Positions 53,434 to 62,616 of a stretch of 64,000 bases of DNA are shown here, piece after piece. Within the stretch, counting starts at the first letter, position 1. Every line of letters begins with the position of its first letter. The notes under the pieces were generated by a model. The model was not told where the DNA came from and made no database searches. It saw nothing but the letters and a program-made list of their open reading frames with translations. A program made the position numbers and the translations under genes. The stretch comes from Woronichinia naegeliana WA131 (GTDB lineage Bacteria; Cyanobacteriota; Cyanobacteriia; Cyanobacteriales; Microcystaceae): contig CP073041.1 in the NCBI GenBank assembly GCA_025370055.1, forward strand, positions 1,426,001-1,490,000, read 5' to 3'.

Positions 53434-55924
53434 ATGTTGACGGATAGCCTCGGTCTTTTGATGATGAGTGCCACTAATTTTTTCTCTGCACAAGAAAATC
53501 GCAAATCGTCTGAAAGAATTCAGGCTTTAAGTCGAGATTCTGCTGAGTATGTAAGTCATCTGAATCGAGAATCGTCGGAAGAAATGGCACGATTAAACAG
53601 AAAACACGCTGAGAAGTTGCAGTATCGGCAACTTAAAATGTCGGTTTTGCAACAACGGGAAAGTCAGGAGTTTCAACGAGAGTTAGCGGCTCTGAACCAT
53701 GAGCGGGCTAAGGAAATTGAGGCTTATCGGGCGCAAGTAAATTTTGCAATTAATCAAAAAAATCTGGATTTTCAGAAGTGGCGTTTTGAGCAGGAGAAAA
53801 AGATTCAGTTTGAGATATTGCAATTACAGCAAAATTTTCAACGTGATTTAGCTAGTTTGCAACATCAAAATGCTGTGGAGCAAATGCGAGAAAGATTAAG
53901 ATCGGATAAATCTCCTATTGCTAATTTATCTTTTGATTTACTGGAAAATTCCTTTGCTCATGGCACAATGCCCTTAAAAGTATTTCTTGCACCACCTTCT
54001 TTAGATCATGATCCCAGTACCGGTCAGCCGTTAAAATCAGATTACGAGACCTATTTAGCTGAAGAAATTGAGCAATTTTTACATCAAGGTTATTTAGGAA
54101 GTCATCACCATCCTGTGCAATTGGTTGATCGAGCTTGGGAGTCTAAGAAATGGGGTGGAAGTTCGGCGTTACAGTCTCTTCATGGACAACTAAAAAGTAT
54201 TCCTGTTTTGGTTTTGGAGTCGGATATTAATTTAGGGGATTTGGTGAATTTTAAGCTGGGTTATTGGTCGGCAGGGGATGTTTCCTACACTAAAGCTACT
54301 ATTTTGTCTGGTCAATCTTATTCTGATTTACTTTATTCTGTAGCCAAAAATCGGGCGTTAGAATGGGAAAAAACTCGCCAAAAACTCAAAGAGATTGGTA
54401 AGGATGAAGCTTTTATTAAGGAAAAAGGAGGTCTAAATGAGGAAAATTTACAGATCCTTCAGGAAGAATTAGCTGAAAAAGCTGAGTTTGAACAGCATGG
54501 TCTTGATTTGACCGTTAAGAAAGATTATAAGCTCAGTAATCTCGATTATCGTGCATTTTATCAATATTTGGCTGTATGGCATTGTTTGGCGATCAGGCTT
54601 TATGCGGATATTCTCTTTTTGGGTAATTCTTGGGACAATACGCCATTATTACCGAGTTTTATTCCGTATTTGTTGGACAAATACCAAAGTAATCCGCTTT
54701 TAACGCCAGATTTTTGGCAGGAAGCGATTTCCAAAATTGTGAAGTGTTACGGGGATTTTTATGACAGTTTGACGGTGGATTCTGCCTATTGCGCGCCTGA
54801 TGTTCGGATGAAGTTGGCGTTATCTTTGGCTAATTTACCCAGTGAGTATGGCTATTTGGCTTTAGAACAGGGAAATAAGGCTTTTTCTGATTGGTTAGAT
54901 GTCAATAATGTACCTTCAGATAAGGTTTTTGATGTGGATAATGATGAGGATTGTCAGGTATTAAAGCGGATTATTTATCAGGAGGACAAGCCATTTTTAG
55001 AGTCTTTAAAATTGTTATTAGAAAAAGTGAGGGATGCAGACAAGATCGAGGCAAGTCAAACGGAAGGGATTAATAGTCTTTTATTGGGTTGGCAGTTTTT
55101 GAGTCGTTTTGGTAATATTCCCCAGTTACCAGCGATGGAAGCGATCAATTTACCGATGATTGTGGAGGAAAAGGTAAAGCCTAATATGCCGAATCCTTCA
55201 AAAAACTTTACGGAAATGTTGCCTGGTAAGGTGGCATTGGAAATGATTTCTATTCCTGCGGGTGAATTTATGATGGGTTCAGATGGTTATGATGATCTAA
55301 AACATGATTTTTATCTTGAGTATATTCCTGATCACGATGCGGCAAGCCCCATGCACAAGGTAAAAGTTCAGGCTTTTTATATGGGAAAATATCCAATTAC
55401 TAAAGCTCAATATAAAGCTGTTATGGGAAATGATCCATCATCTCATTCTTACCCTAATCCTACCCCTAATGTTATAGCACAATATCATAACCAAACAAAA
55501 AAACACCCTGTTGAATGTGTTAATTGGAATATGGCGAAAGAGTTTTGTCAAAAGTTATCAAAGTTGACAGGGAAAAACTATCAATTACCGACAGAATCTC
55601 AATGGGAATATGCTTGTCGAGCAGGAACTACCACTAAATATTTTTTTGGAGAAAAGCATCAATATATTAAAAAATATGGGCTTATACAGAACCACCAACA
55701 CCTGTTTTTTGTTGACAAAAGAAACCGTTACTTTTGCGAATCTTTTAGTGCCCGCCTCTGGCAGTAATAATAATACTAAGCCTGTAATGTCGTTTAAGCC
55801 TAATCTCTGGGAATTATATGATTTAATAGGAAATGTTTGGGAATGGTGTCAAGATGATTGGATTGATGGTTATTATGGGCATCCTTCTGATCTGGACAGT
55901 GGGAAGTTTATGGATGCCAGATAA
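53434..55924 (+). pseudogene. Coiled-coil protein with C-terminal formylglycine-generating-enzyme-like domain, frameshifted and truncated
   Basis: From ATG 53434 (GGAG 11 nt upstream): a Glu/Gln/Arg-rich coiled coil (about 20-160), a large middle domain without a family I recognise (about 165-590), then an FGE/SUMF1-like domain starting MISIPAGEFMMGSDG and reaching [19 protein letters not shown]. After about 55665 the frame shifts by one: the original frame stops at 55767, while [23 protein letters not shown] continues in another frame to a stop at 55924. The end of the domain is missing, replaced by IS-related DNA. FGE-like domains of this kind are common in cyanobacterial conflict and ligand-binding proteins; the enzyme role is not implied. 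Confidence 0.8.
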
Positions 55925-56067
55925 GGTAATGACTATGCGACGAAAGTAAGCATATCAGGGCTTGAGGAAGAGGCAAGTTTAGCGGTAAGGAATTTAGGCA
56001 AAAGCAGACTGGGTGGACTTTGAGGAAAAATCATTTGGGCTTGATGTTGAAGGGCTAGTTGAGCAAT
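55925..56067. other. Junction between the broken FGE-like gene and the IS
   Basis: About 140 bases with no recognisable gene; no direct repeat matching the other side of the IS can be found. Confidence 0.5.
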
Positions 56068-57669
56068 CTGACTTTTCCCGTTAAGTCCAAAATCCAGCAA
56101 TGCAAACTTCTAGAGGCTTTATCTGGCAAGGGTTTGAGTAATAATTCTCTTGACAGGAAAAAAATATTCTGAAGCCATCATCCCGCTTATCGTTCAAATT
56201 TCAAAAACAAAGGATGAAGGGAGTATGAGACTGTAAAATGGAGAAAATCTTAAAGGGCAGGTCAAAAAATGTTGGAATGGTGGACAAAAAACTTTGCCAG
56301 TTGTGAATTGGGAGACGAGAGGCTAAACAATCGTGCCTTCTCGATTGGGAAAAAGTTAAGTGAGGGGTTTGGAAAAGCCTTATCAGAAGTGTTTAAGGGA
56401 GGAAACGAGTTAAAGAGGGCCTATGAATTTTTGGGAATCCGAAAACAGACTTTGTCAAGATAATAGAGCCGCACTGTGAAATGACAACTGCCGCCGTAGA
56501 AGAATATAAGATAATGCTATCAGTCGGAGATACGACCTTCTTAGATTATCGCAATATCAAGGAAAAAAGGGAAGGGTATGGGCCGACTGGAAAAGGAGGG
56601 AATGGATTAATACTGCATAGTGCTTTAGCAATTGAGCCAGAAAAAGGACAAGTATTAGGTTTATTATGGCAAAAACTGTGGAATAGGGAGGTAAAAGAAA
56701 AGCCCCCAACAGATGAAACGGCGAAGCAGAAAAAAGAAAGACAGAAAGAACAAAGAAAAGCAGCTCGTCAAAGACCATTTGAGGAAAAAGAATCCTACAA
56801 ATGGGTAGAGGCTCTAAACACCTGTGAGAAACAGGTAGAAAGTTCAACGAGGGTAATTCATGTATTTGACAGAGAAGGAGATGTTTCAGAAGTCTTTGAC
56901 TCAGTGCGTCAACTCAAGCATACAGGAGTGCTGGTCAGAGCGTCTCATAATCGTAGTTTAGACAAAAATAGTGAACGACTTTGGCAACATTTGGAATCAG
57001 AACCGATTCGTTTTCATCAAGAAATCGAGATTCCGAGTACAGGAAAAAGAAAAGCACGGAAGGTTAAGCTTGCCGTCCGATTTTGCTCAGTTAATCTACG
57101 AACTCCCTATCGTTTTGATAATCGTGACCCGTTGAATGTCTATGCTGTTTATGCGACAGAAATCGATTGTCCCGAAGGCGAAACTCCTTTATCTTGGATG
57201 CTTCTGACTACAGAAGTTGTTGAGACTATTGAGATGGCTGTCACTATTCTTCGTTGGTACACCTACCGATGGCGGGTTGAAGAATTTCATAAAGTCCTTA
57301 AGTCTGGTTGTCAGAGTGAGCGTTATCGACTTGCCTCTGATGGAATGAAAACTCTTTTGGGTTTTTTAAGTGTCATTGCTGTTGAACTTTTACACGTTAC
57401 TTATCTTCATCGTACCCAGCCCGATGCTCTCGCGATTGAAATTCTTAATCCTCTTCAACTTCAGGTGTTAAAAGCAGCCGCCTCTCAAAAACTTCCCCCT
57501 ATTTTGACTGTTGCTTGGGCTGTCGAGTCTGTTGCTTTTCTTGGTGGTTATCTTGAACATCGTCGTAAAACTCCTCTCGGTATCCAAGTCCTTTGGCGCG
57601 GTTGGTTGAAGTTGCATGACCTTTGCCAAGGCTGGCAGCTTGCAATCCGCACTTAACGGGAAAAGTCAG
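56068..57669 (+). mobile_element. IS4-family (Tn5-like) insertion sequence, about 1.6 kb
   Basis: Ends are perfect inverted repeats of at least 18 bp: CTGACTTTTCCCGTTAAG at 56068 and its complement ending at 57669. The inside is a single transposase gene with a frameshift. No target duplication is visible because the right side is occupied by a second partial copy. Confidence 0.88.
56269..57656 (+). pseudogene. Tn5-like transposase, frameshifted
   Basis: Starts MLEWWTKNFASCELGDERLNN, the Tn5-type DNA-binding segment. Near 56437-56440 one base is missing: the frame reads LGIRKQTLSR and stops at 56463, whereas the other frame gives NPKTDFVKIIEPHCEMTTA. The remainder is complete, with catalytic Asp in SVGDTTFLD and VIHVFDREGDV, and the Y-R-E region TYRWRVEEFHKVLKSG. 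Probably inactive. Confidence 0.88.
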
Positions 57670-58423
57670 AAGCATACAGGAGTGCTGGTCAGAGCGTCTC
57701 ATAATCGTAGTTTAGACAAAAATAGTGAACGACTTTGGCAACATTTGGAATCAGAACCGATTCGTTTTCATCAAGAAATCGAGATTCCGAGTACAGGAAA
57801 AAGAAAAGCACGGAAGGTTAAGCTTGCCGTCCGATTTTGCTCAGTTAATCTACGAACTCCCTATCGTTTTGATAATCGTGACCCGTTGAATGTCTATGCT
57901 GTTTATGCGACAGAAATCGATTGTCCCGAAGGCGAAACTCCTTTATCTTGGATGCTTCTGACTACAGAAGTTGTTGAGACTATTGAGATGGCTGTCACTA
58001 TTCTTCGTTGGTACACCTACCGATGGCGGGTTGAAGAATTTCATAAAGTCCTTAAGTCTGGTTGTCAGAGTGAGCGTTATCGACTTGCCTCTGATGGAAT
58101 GAAAACTCTTTTGGGTTTTTTAAGTGTCATTGCTGTTGAACTTTTACACGTTACTTATCTTCATCGTACCCAGCCCGATGCTCTCGCGATTGAAATTCTT
58201 AATCCTCTTCAACTTCAGGTGTTAAAAGCAGCCGCCTCTCAAAAACTTCCCCCTATTTTGACTGTTGCTTGGGCTGTCGAGTCTGTTGCTTTTCTTGGTG
58301 GTTATCTTGAACATCGTCGTAAAACTCCTCTCGGTATCCAAGTCCTTTGGCGCGGTTGGTTGAAGTTGCATGACCTTTGCCAAGGCTGGCAGCTTGCAAT
58401 CCGCACTTAACGGGAAAAGTCAG
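57670..58423 (+). repeat. 754-bp tandem duplication of the 3' part of the Tn5-like IS
   Basis: The bases from 56916 to 57669 recur directly after the first copy at offset 754. The 200 or so codons shared are identical, and the right inverted repeat is repeated too. The second copy lacks the transposase start and first catalytic regions, so it is dead. It runs straight into a truncated ISKra4-type element at 58424. Confidence 0.9.
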
Positions 58424-59176
58424 GTATGCTGATGTGTGAGGATGGCTACCGTGAAGCAATGGTGGGAACCGTTTCCCTATACGATAGTGAAGGCGAACGT
58501 CAACATACAATCTATCTAGGTGCGGCACCAGAGTATGGAAAAAAGAGTTTTCTAGAAAGATTAGAAAGAGAAATTGAGCGAGCGAAAAACCGTTATCCAG
58601 AGGCAACATTGGTCGGGATAGCAGACGGGGCAGAATCAAATTGGAAGTTTTTAGAAAAGCAAACGGAAGAACAGATATTAGATTTCTATCATGCCTCTGG
58701 TTACTTAGGTGCCTTGGCAGAAGCGTTGCATCCGAATACCGTGTCAAAACAAAAAGAATGGTTGACTGAAAATTGTCGAGAACTCAAGCATGAAAAAGGA
58801 AAAGCAGGAGAACTGCTAAATCTGATGAAAGAAGTCAAAGAAGAAAAAAGTCATTCTAAGAATCTTACCGAGAAACTACAAGCGGCGATTACTTATTACG
58901 AGAATCATCAGCATCAAATGGATTATGCTGAATACATAGAGAAAAAGTATCCGATTGGTTCAGGTGTTACGGAAGCAGCTTGTAAGACGTTGGTCAAACA
59001 ACGATTATGTTGTTCAGGGATGCGATGGAAGGAAAAAGGAGCAGGAATTATTTTGAGCCTACGAGCTTTGGTATTGACCAAGGAACGATGGAGTCAATTT
59101 TGGGCAAAACTTGATCAATATGGGTTCCCTGTAGAACCCTGATTACAACAGCTTTTATCAACTAAAGGTCGCACCC
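58424..59176 (+). mobile_element. ISKra4-type element, 3' fragment (copy C)
   Basis: Matches 63254-64000 of the copy at the window end. The coding part (58426-59142, frame MLMCEDGYREAM to LDQYGFPVEP) is the C-terminal 238 residues of the transposase, identical in protein to copy B. It ends with the right inverted repeat ATCAACTAAAGGTCGCACCC at 59157-59176. Its 5' half is missing. Confidence 0.88.
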
Positions 59177-60133
59177 AGTCAAACAGAGATCAGTAGAAAG
59201 CAGAATCAGTCGTCGTCCGTTAGGCAATTGGGTCAGAACAAACTTGACGAGCTGATGGGGACTATCCCAGTGGAACTCAAAGCACTGATAAGAAACCGTG
59301 ACTTGTTGACCATAGAGCCAGACTTTAGCTGTCGGAAAGTCCGCCGCCAGAGCGAACAGCTTTTCTAGTTTTATCGAACTCCCCCAAATCCGTGGTCGTC
59401 CTCTCCCCGTCAGCGTCGGCACGGAACAAAAGGGGGCATAGGCGACGGTGGAGCAACGCACTCTTGTGATTAGATGCAAGGCGTTCTGGCGAAAACTTTT
59501 GAGCACTGGTTCGCAAGCAAAATAAGCATCCAAAATTACATAACTCCCTGCCTCTGCGTAAGTAACACAAAGGTCAGCCATTTTTGTCACCAGGCTCGTC
59601 TTCACCTTTTTTTTGCCTTTTCCCTCCCCCTTCTCGGTTGCTTTGGACTTGATGCCATCGTCTAGCCGCAACACTAAGGGCAAGGCAAAGCAGGCTTTCC
59701 CTACTCCCACCAAAATACTCAAGGCATTGAAGTAATGACCCCTTATCCACTCTGGCTTGGACACATCTTCCGATTCTTGGTGTAGTCGTTTTACACCTGG
59801 CATCTTGCGTCCTTCTTTCCCCACTTTGATGCCATCACCCACATACACCCGTTTCCCTTTAATTCTGTATAGACTTTCATGCTGACTTAGCCACTTTGAC
59901 CATTGTAAAGTTAGTCCTTCGACGCTAAACGCCTTGGAATCAAACCAATGTAGAGCCTGATTGTAGTAGCTCTCTGTTCAGCCAATGGCATTGACATAGC
60001 TAGTTATTGCGCTGGGTTGGCTGTTGAGCACTACTCCCCAGACTAACAGGATAAACCATTGGAACGTTGCTTCTCGGCTAAAGGCTGGACGGAGATTCTC
60101 TAGGATTTGCTCTAGTCGCTGACATAGTTGCAT
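59177..60133 (-). pseudogene. IS701/IS4-like DDE transposase, nonsense mutation and truncated C-terminus
   Basis: The minus-strand frame starts at ATG 60133 (MQLCQRLEQILENLRPAF), has an in-frame TGA near 59980 (NAIG-stop-TESYYNQ), and continues through VYVGDGIKVGKEGRKMPG and YVILDAYFACEPVLK (two catalytic Asp) to LLSTDLCLTG, where the ISKra4 fragment end cuts it off at 59177. Family placement is by the GDGIKVGKEGRKMPG-type motif and is approximate. Clearly non-functional. Confidence 0.75.
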
Positions 60134-60284
60134 AATTGATAGATAGCACTGGCTATCGATTTTCTTATATCAGCCAGTTTCGGACATAACGGCACTCTTT
60201 TGTATCGGATGTCCGATTTTCTTTTCTCCACTTACACGCCTCGAGAACTTCCCACTGTCCAGTTCTGATGGTTCAGCAGTAAAT

Positions 60285-61037
60285 AGGGCTTGCTGAAAAA
60301 AGCTGAAACCTTTACGGAGAAAAATAGTAGGCGAATTAAGAACCGCTAGAATGCACGAAAATAGGGTAGAATGCCTCAAAACCATTGCATTAAGAAGAGA
60401 GAAAGCAGATGTACCGAAAGCAACAGTACTCAATTGAAACACCAGAAAACTTGAAAAATCTGTTCGGCGGGCAGTTAGACGAAGAAAATCGTTGGATAGA
60501 AATGTCAAAAATGATTCCCTGGGAAGAATATGAGGAAGAATATGCAAAAAACTTCACAGAAAAAAAGGAGCCCCAGCCAAATCATTTAGAATGGCATTAG
60601 GAGCATTAATTATCAAAGAAATTTCAGGAAAAAGTGACAGAGAAACAGTAGAACAAATAAAAGAGAACCCTTATTTACAGTACTTTATAGGAATGGAAAG
60701 CTATAGTAGCAAAGAAGCATTTAATGCGTCAATGATGGTTCATTTTCGTAAAAAAATAGGAATGGAATTAATAAATAAAATTAATAAAGAAATAGAAAAA
60801 AAAGCGACGGGTGTAGCGTCAGAAAAAAAAGAAAATGAAGGAAAGTTATTGTTAGATGCGACTTGTACACCAGCAGATATAAAATATCCAACGGATATAG
60901 GAATATTGAATGATGCCAGAGAAAAAACAGAAAAAATAATAGATAAGCTGTATGAAGAAATAAAAGAGAAAAGGAAAGAAAAGCCGAGGACTTATAGGGA
61001 AGTGGCAAGAAAAGAGTACTTAGGGTTTGCCGAATAA
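60285..61037 (+). mobile_element. IS5/IS1182-type element, 5' fragment
   Basis: Left end AGGGCTTGCTGAAAAAAGCTG at 60285, 124 nt before the transposase start. The coding region stops abruptly near 61020, where a sequence similar to the left end of the same kind of element (GGGTTTGCCGAATAAAGGC) begins in the same orientation. The right half is missing. Confidence 0.7.
60409..61037 (+). pseudogene. IS5/IS1182-type transposase fragment (DUF772-like), split by -1 frameshift
   Basis: The first frame (MYRKQQYSIETPENLKNLF) runs to 60600; the second, one base back, begins before FRMALGALIIKE and runs to 61037. The switch falls at a run of seven A (60560-60566) that includes A-AAA-AAG in the zero frame, a classical slippery sequence. 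Residues DRETVEQIKENPYLQYFIG mark the DUF772 region, and LLLDATCTPADIKYP includes the first catalytic Asp. The C-terminal half is absent, so the gene is dead whichever explanation holds. Confidence 0.78.
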
Positions 61038-61079
61038 AGGCAGAACCTTTATCAGATAAGCTTTTCAGCCATTTTGAAC

Positions 61080-61163
61080 GGGTGTGACCTTTAGTTGATG
61101 AAGGAAAAGAAAAGTGTTAACATGAGATGAAAAGTGACAAAGAGGAAACAATGATGACAGCAA
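61080..61163 (+). mobile_element. ISKra4-type element copy A, 5' end fragment
   Basis: GGGTGTGACCTTTAGTTGAT (left inverted repeat) and the following 64 bases match 62617-62700 with one difference. The fragment stops after the first transposase codons, where the IS1-like element begins. Confidence 0.85.
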
Positions 61164-62439
61164 GGTACTGGTATCGTGTGATCAAAGCTAGAAAAAGTTA
61201 TGGTGTAAGAGTTTGAGAAAATAGAAAATAACTTACGACTGGACATATTCCCGTTTTTGTTATACTATTATTATTGTCATTATATTAAAGAAAGGGAAAA
61301 CAGAAAGCAATGTCAACATTGAATAAAAGCTCAATTGACCTCCTAAGTGATATTGGCTTACCCCAAGAGAAAGAGGAAGCCTTATTTCAGAAAAACTGCC
61401 CTCATTGCTATAGTGAAAACGTAAAAATACATTCTCATTATCAAACGAAAGGTAATGGGGAACGTAAAATGTTCATTTGTCAAGAATGTAGTTCTTGTTT
61501 TGCTGAGACTTATGGTAGCGTAATCGCTGGCTTAGAAACCCCATTAAGTGAAATTGTAAAAGTATTAAAAGCCAGAATGGAAGGAATAGGATTAAATGCA
61601 GCAGCCCGAGTATTCGGCTACGCGAAAACAACAATATTGAATTGGGAAAAGAAATTATCAGGATTACAAGAGACATTATTTTTATACGCCTTAGTGAATG
61701 AATTTGTTAAATTAGTAATAGAAGGGGATGAACTATACACAAAAGTTGGAAAAAATAAAGAAGCAAGTGCCTCTGAGGGGTGGACAATCGTGCTCATGGA
61801 CAGGGCTAGCCGCTTTATTTGGCATTTAAAATGTGGTCGAAAAGAGCAGAAATTATTTCTAGAAGCAATGATGACGGTAACGGAATTATTTGAAAGGAGT
61901 GCAGAATCTCTCCAGTTATTTACAGATGGAGAAAAGCGATATAGTCAACTGCTATTTAATATTTGTCACGAAGTATTAAGGATTGGAAAGCGAGGTCGTC
62001 CCACCAAAGTATTACCGAAGGGTCTTGTAGTAAGACTAAAAAATAAGAGTAGTAAACGTCGAGATTCTGAGGGTAAACTAAAGAAAGTAGAAACTCCGAA
62101 ACCAGAACATCCAGAGACAACAGAAAAACCAGAAGAAAAGGACGTCCATGCCAACCACGTTGAGGCATTTAATAGTGCTATCCGACGCTATTTAGCCGCC
62201 TTTCGTCGTCGTACAAATACTTATGCTAAATCTGTTGTGGGATTACAGCGAGTCCTAGATATTTTCTGGATGGTTCATAACTTTGTTCGCAGCCATTTTA
62301 CGACTAGAGAAGTTCCTGCTGTAGCTCTCGGTATAATTGAAAAAGGGTTAACTTGGGAGGACTTACTCCAAATTCGCCTGATTTCTTGAACCTCTCGTAT
62401 TGCAACGTTTGTAGCTTCTAGCTAGACGATACCAGTGCC
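61164..62439 (+). mobile_element. IS1-like insertion sequence, 1276 bp, apparently intact
   Basis: Ends GGTACTGGTATCGT and ACGATACCAGTGCC are inverted repeats with one mismatch. It lies inside ISKra4 copy A: the left neighbour corresponds to 62700 of copy B and the right neighbour to 63071, so 370 bp of copy A were lost on insertion or afterwards, which explains the absent target duplication. The transposase frame is complete. Confidence 0.88.
61310..62389 (+). CDS. IS1-like transposase
   Basis: Transposase of 359 residues without frameshift. N-terminal zinc ribbon Cys30, Cys33, Cys57, Cys60 (CPHC...CQEC); helix-turn-helix near 95-115 (AAARVFGYAKTTILNW); DDE catalytic core with Asp140 (EGDELYTK), Asp206 (LFTDGEKR) and Glu285 (NHVEAFNSAIRR). 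This is the long, single-frame type of IS1 transposase known from cyanobacteria and archaea, not the frameshifting enterobacterial type. By content it is the only transposase in the window that looks functional. Confidence 0.85.
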   Translation: MSTLNKSSIDLLSDIGLPQEKEEALFQKNCPHCYSENVKIHSHYQTKGNGERKMFICQECSSCFAETYGSVIAGLETPLSEIVKVLKARMEGIGLNAAARVFGYAKTTILNWEKKLSGLQETLFLYALVNEFVKLVIEGDELYTKVGKNKEASASEGWTIVLMDRASRFIWHLKCGRKEQKLFLEAMMTVTELFERSAESLQLFTDGEKRYSQLLFNICHEVLRIGKRGRPTKVLPKGLVVRLKNKSSKRRDSEGKLKKVETPKPEHPETTEKPEEKDVHANHVEAFNSAIRRYLAAFRRRTNTYAKSVVGLQRVLDIFWMVHNFVRSHFTTREVPAVALGIIEKGLTWEDLLQIRLIS

Positions 62440-62616
62440 CAGGCAAAGAGGTGAAAAATGATTTATTAGAAAATCATGGTAGAAAAGTAGCGCTATCCTA
62501 TATCCAAAGATTGAGTGAAGCAGTAGGAAGTGTGGTACAGGCAAAAGAAGAAGCGTGGAGTTATGCCCCGCCCAAGGAGGATAGCCAAATTGCAACAGTG
62601 GGAATAGGATTAGATG
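62440..62616 (+). mobile_element. ISKra4-type element copy A, internal fragment
   Basis: Corresponds to 63071-63248 of copy B, encoding GKEVKNDLLENHGRKVALSY and following residues. It ends at GGATTAGATGG, where the left end of copy B starts. Confidence 0.85.

Noticed and set aside
53434-55924. Diversity-generating retroelement target
   Set aside because: No reverse transcriptase, template repeat or variable region is visible in the window; kept only as a question about the FGE-like domain.
55892-60262. Seventeen-base inverted match CTGGACAGTGGGAAGTT (55892-55908 and 60246-60262)
   Set aside because: Both encode PS(D/E)LDSGKF with synonymous differences around it, which hints at shared coding ancestry, but the match is too short to support a feature.
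60170-60547. Minus-strand open frame of 125 codons
   Set aside because: It runs across the left end of an IS element and antisense to its transposase; no coherent protein.
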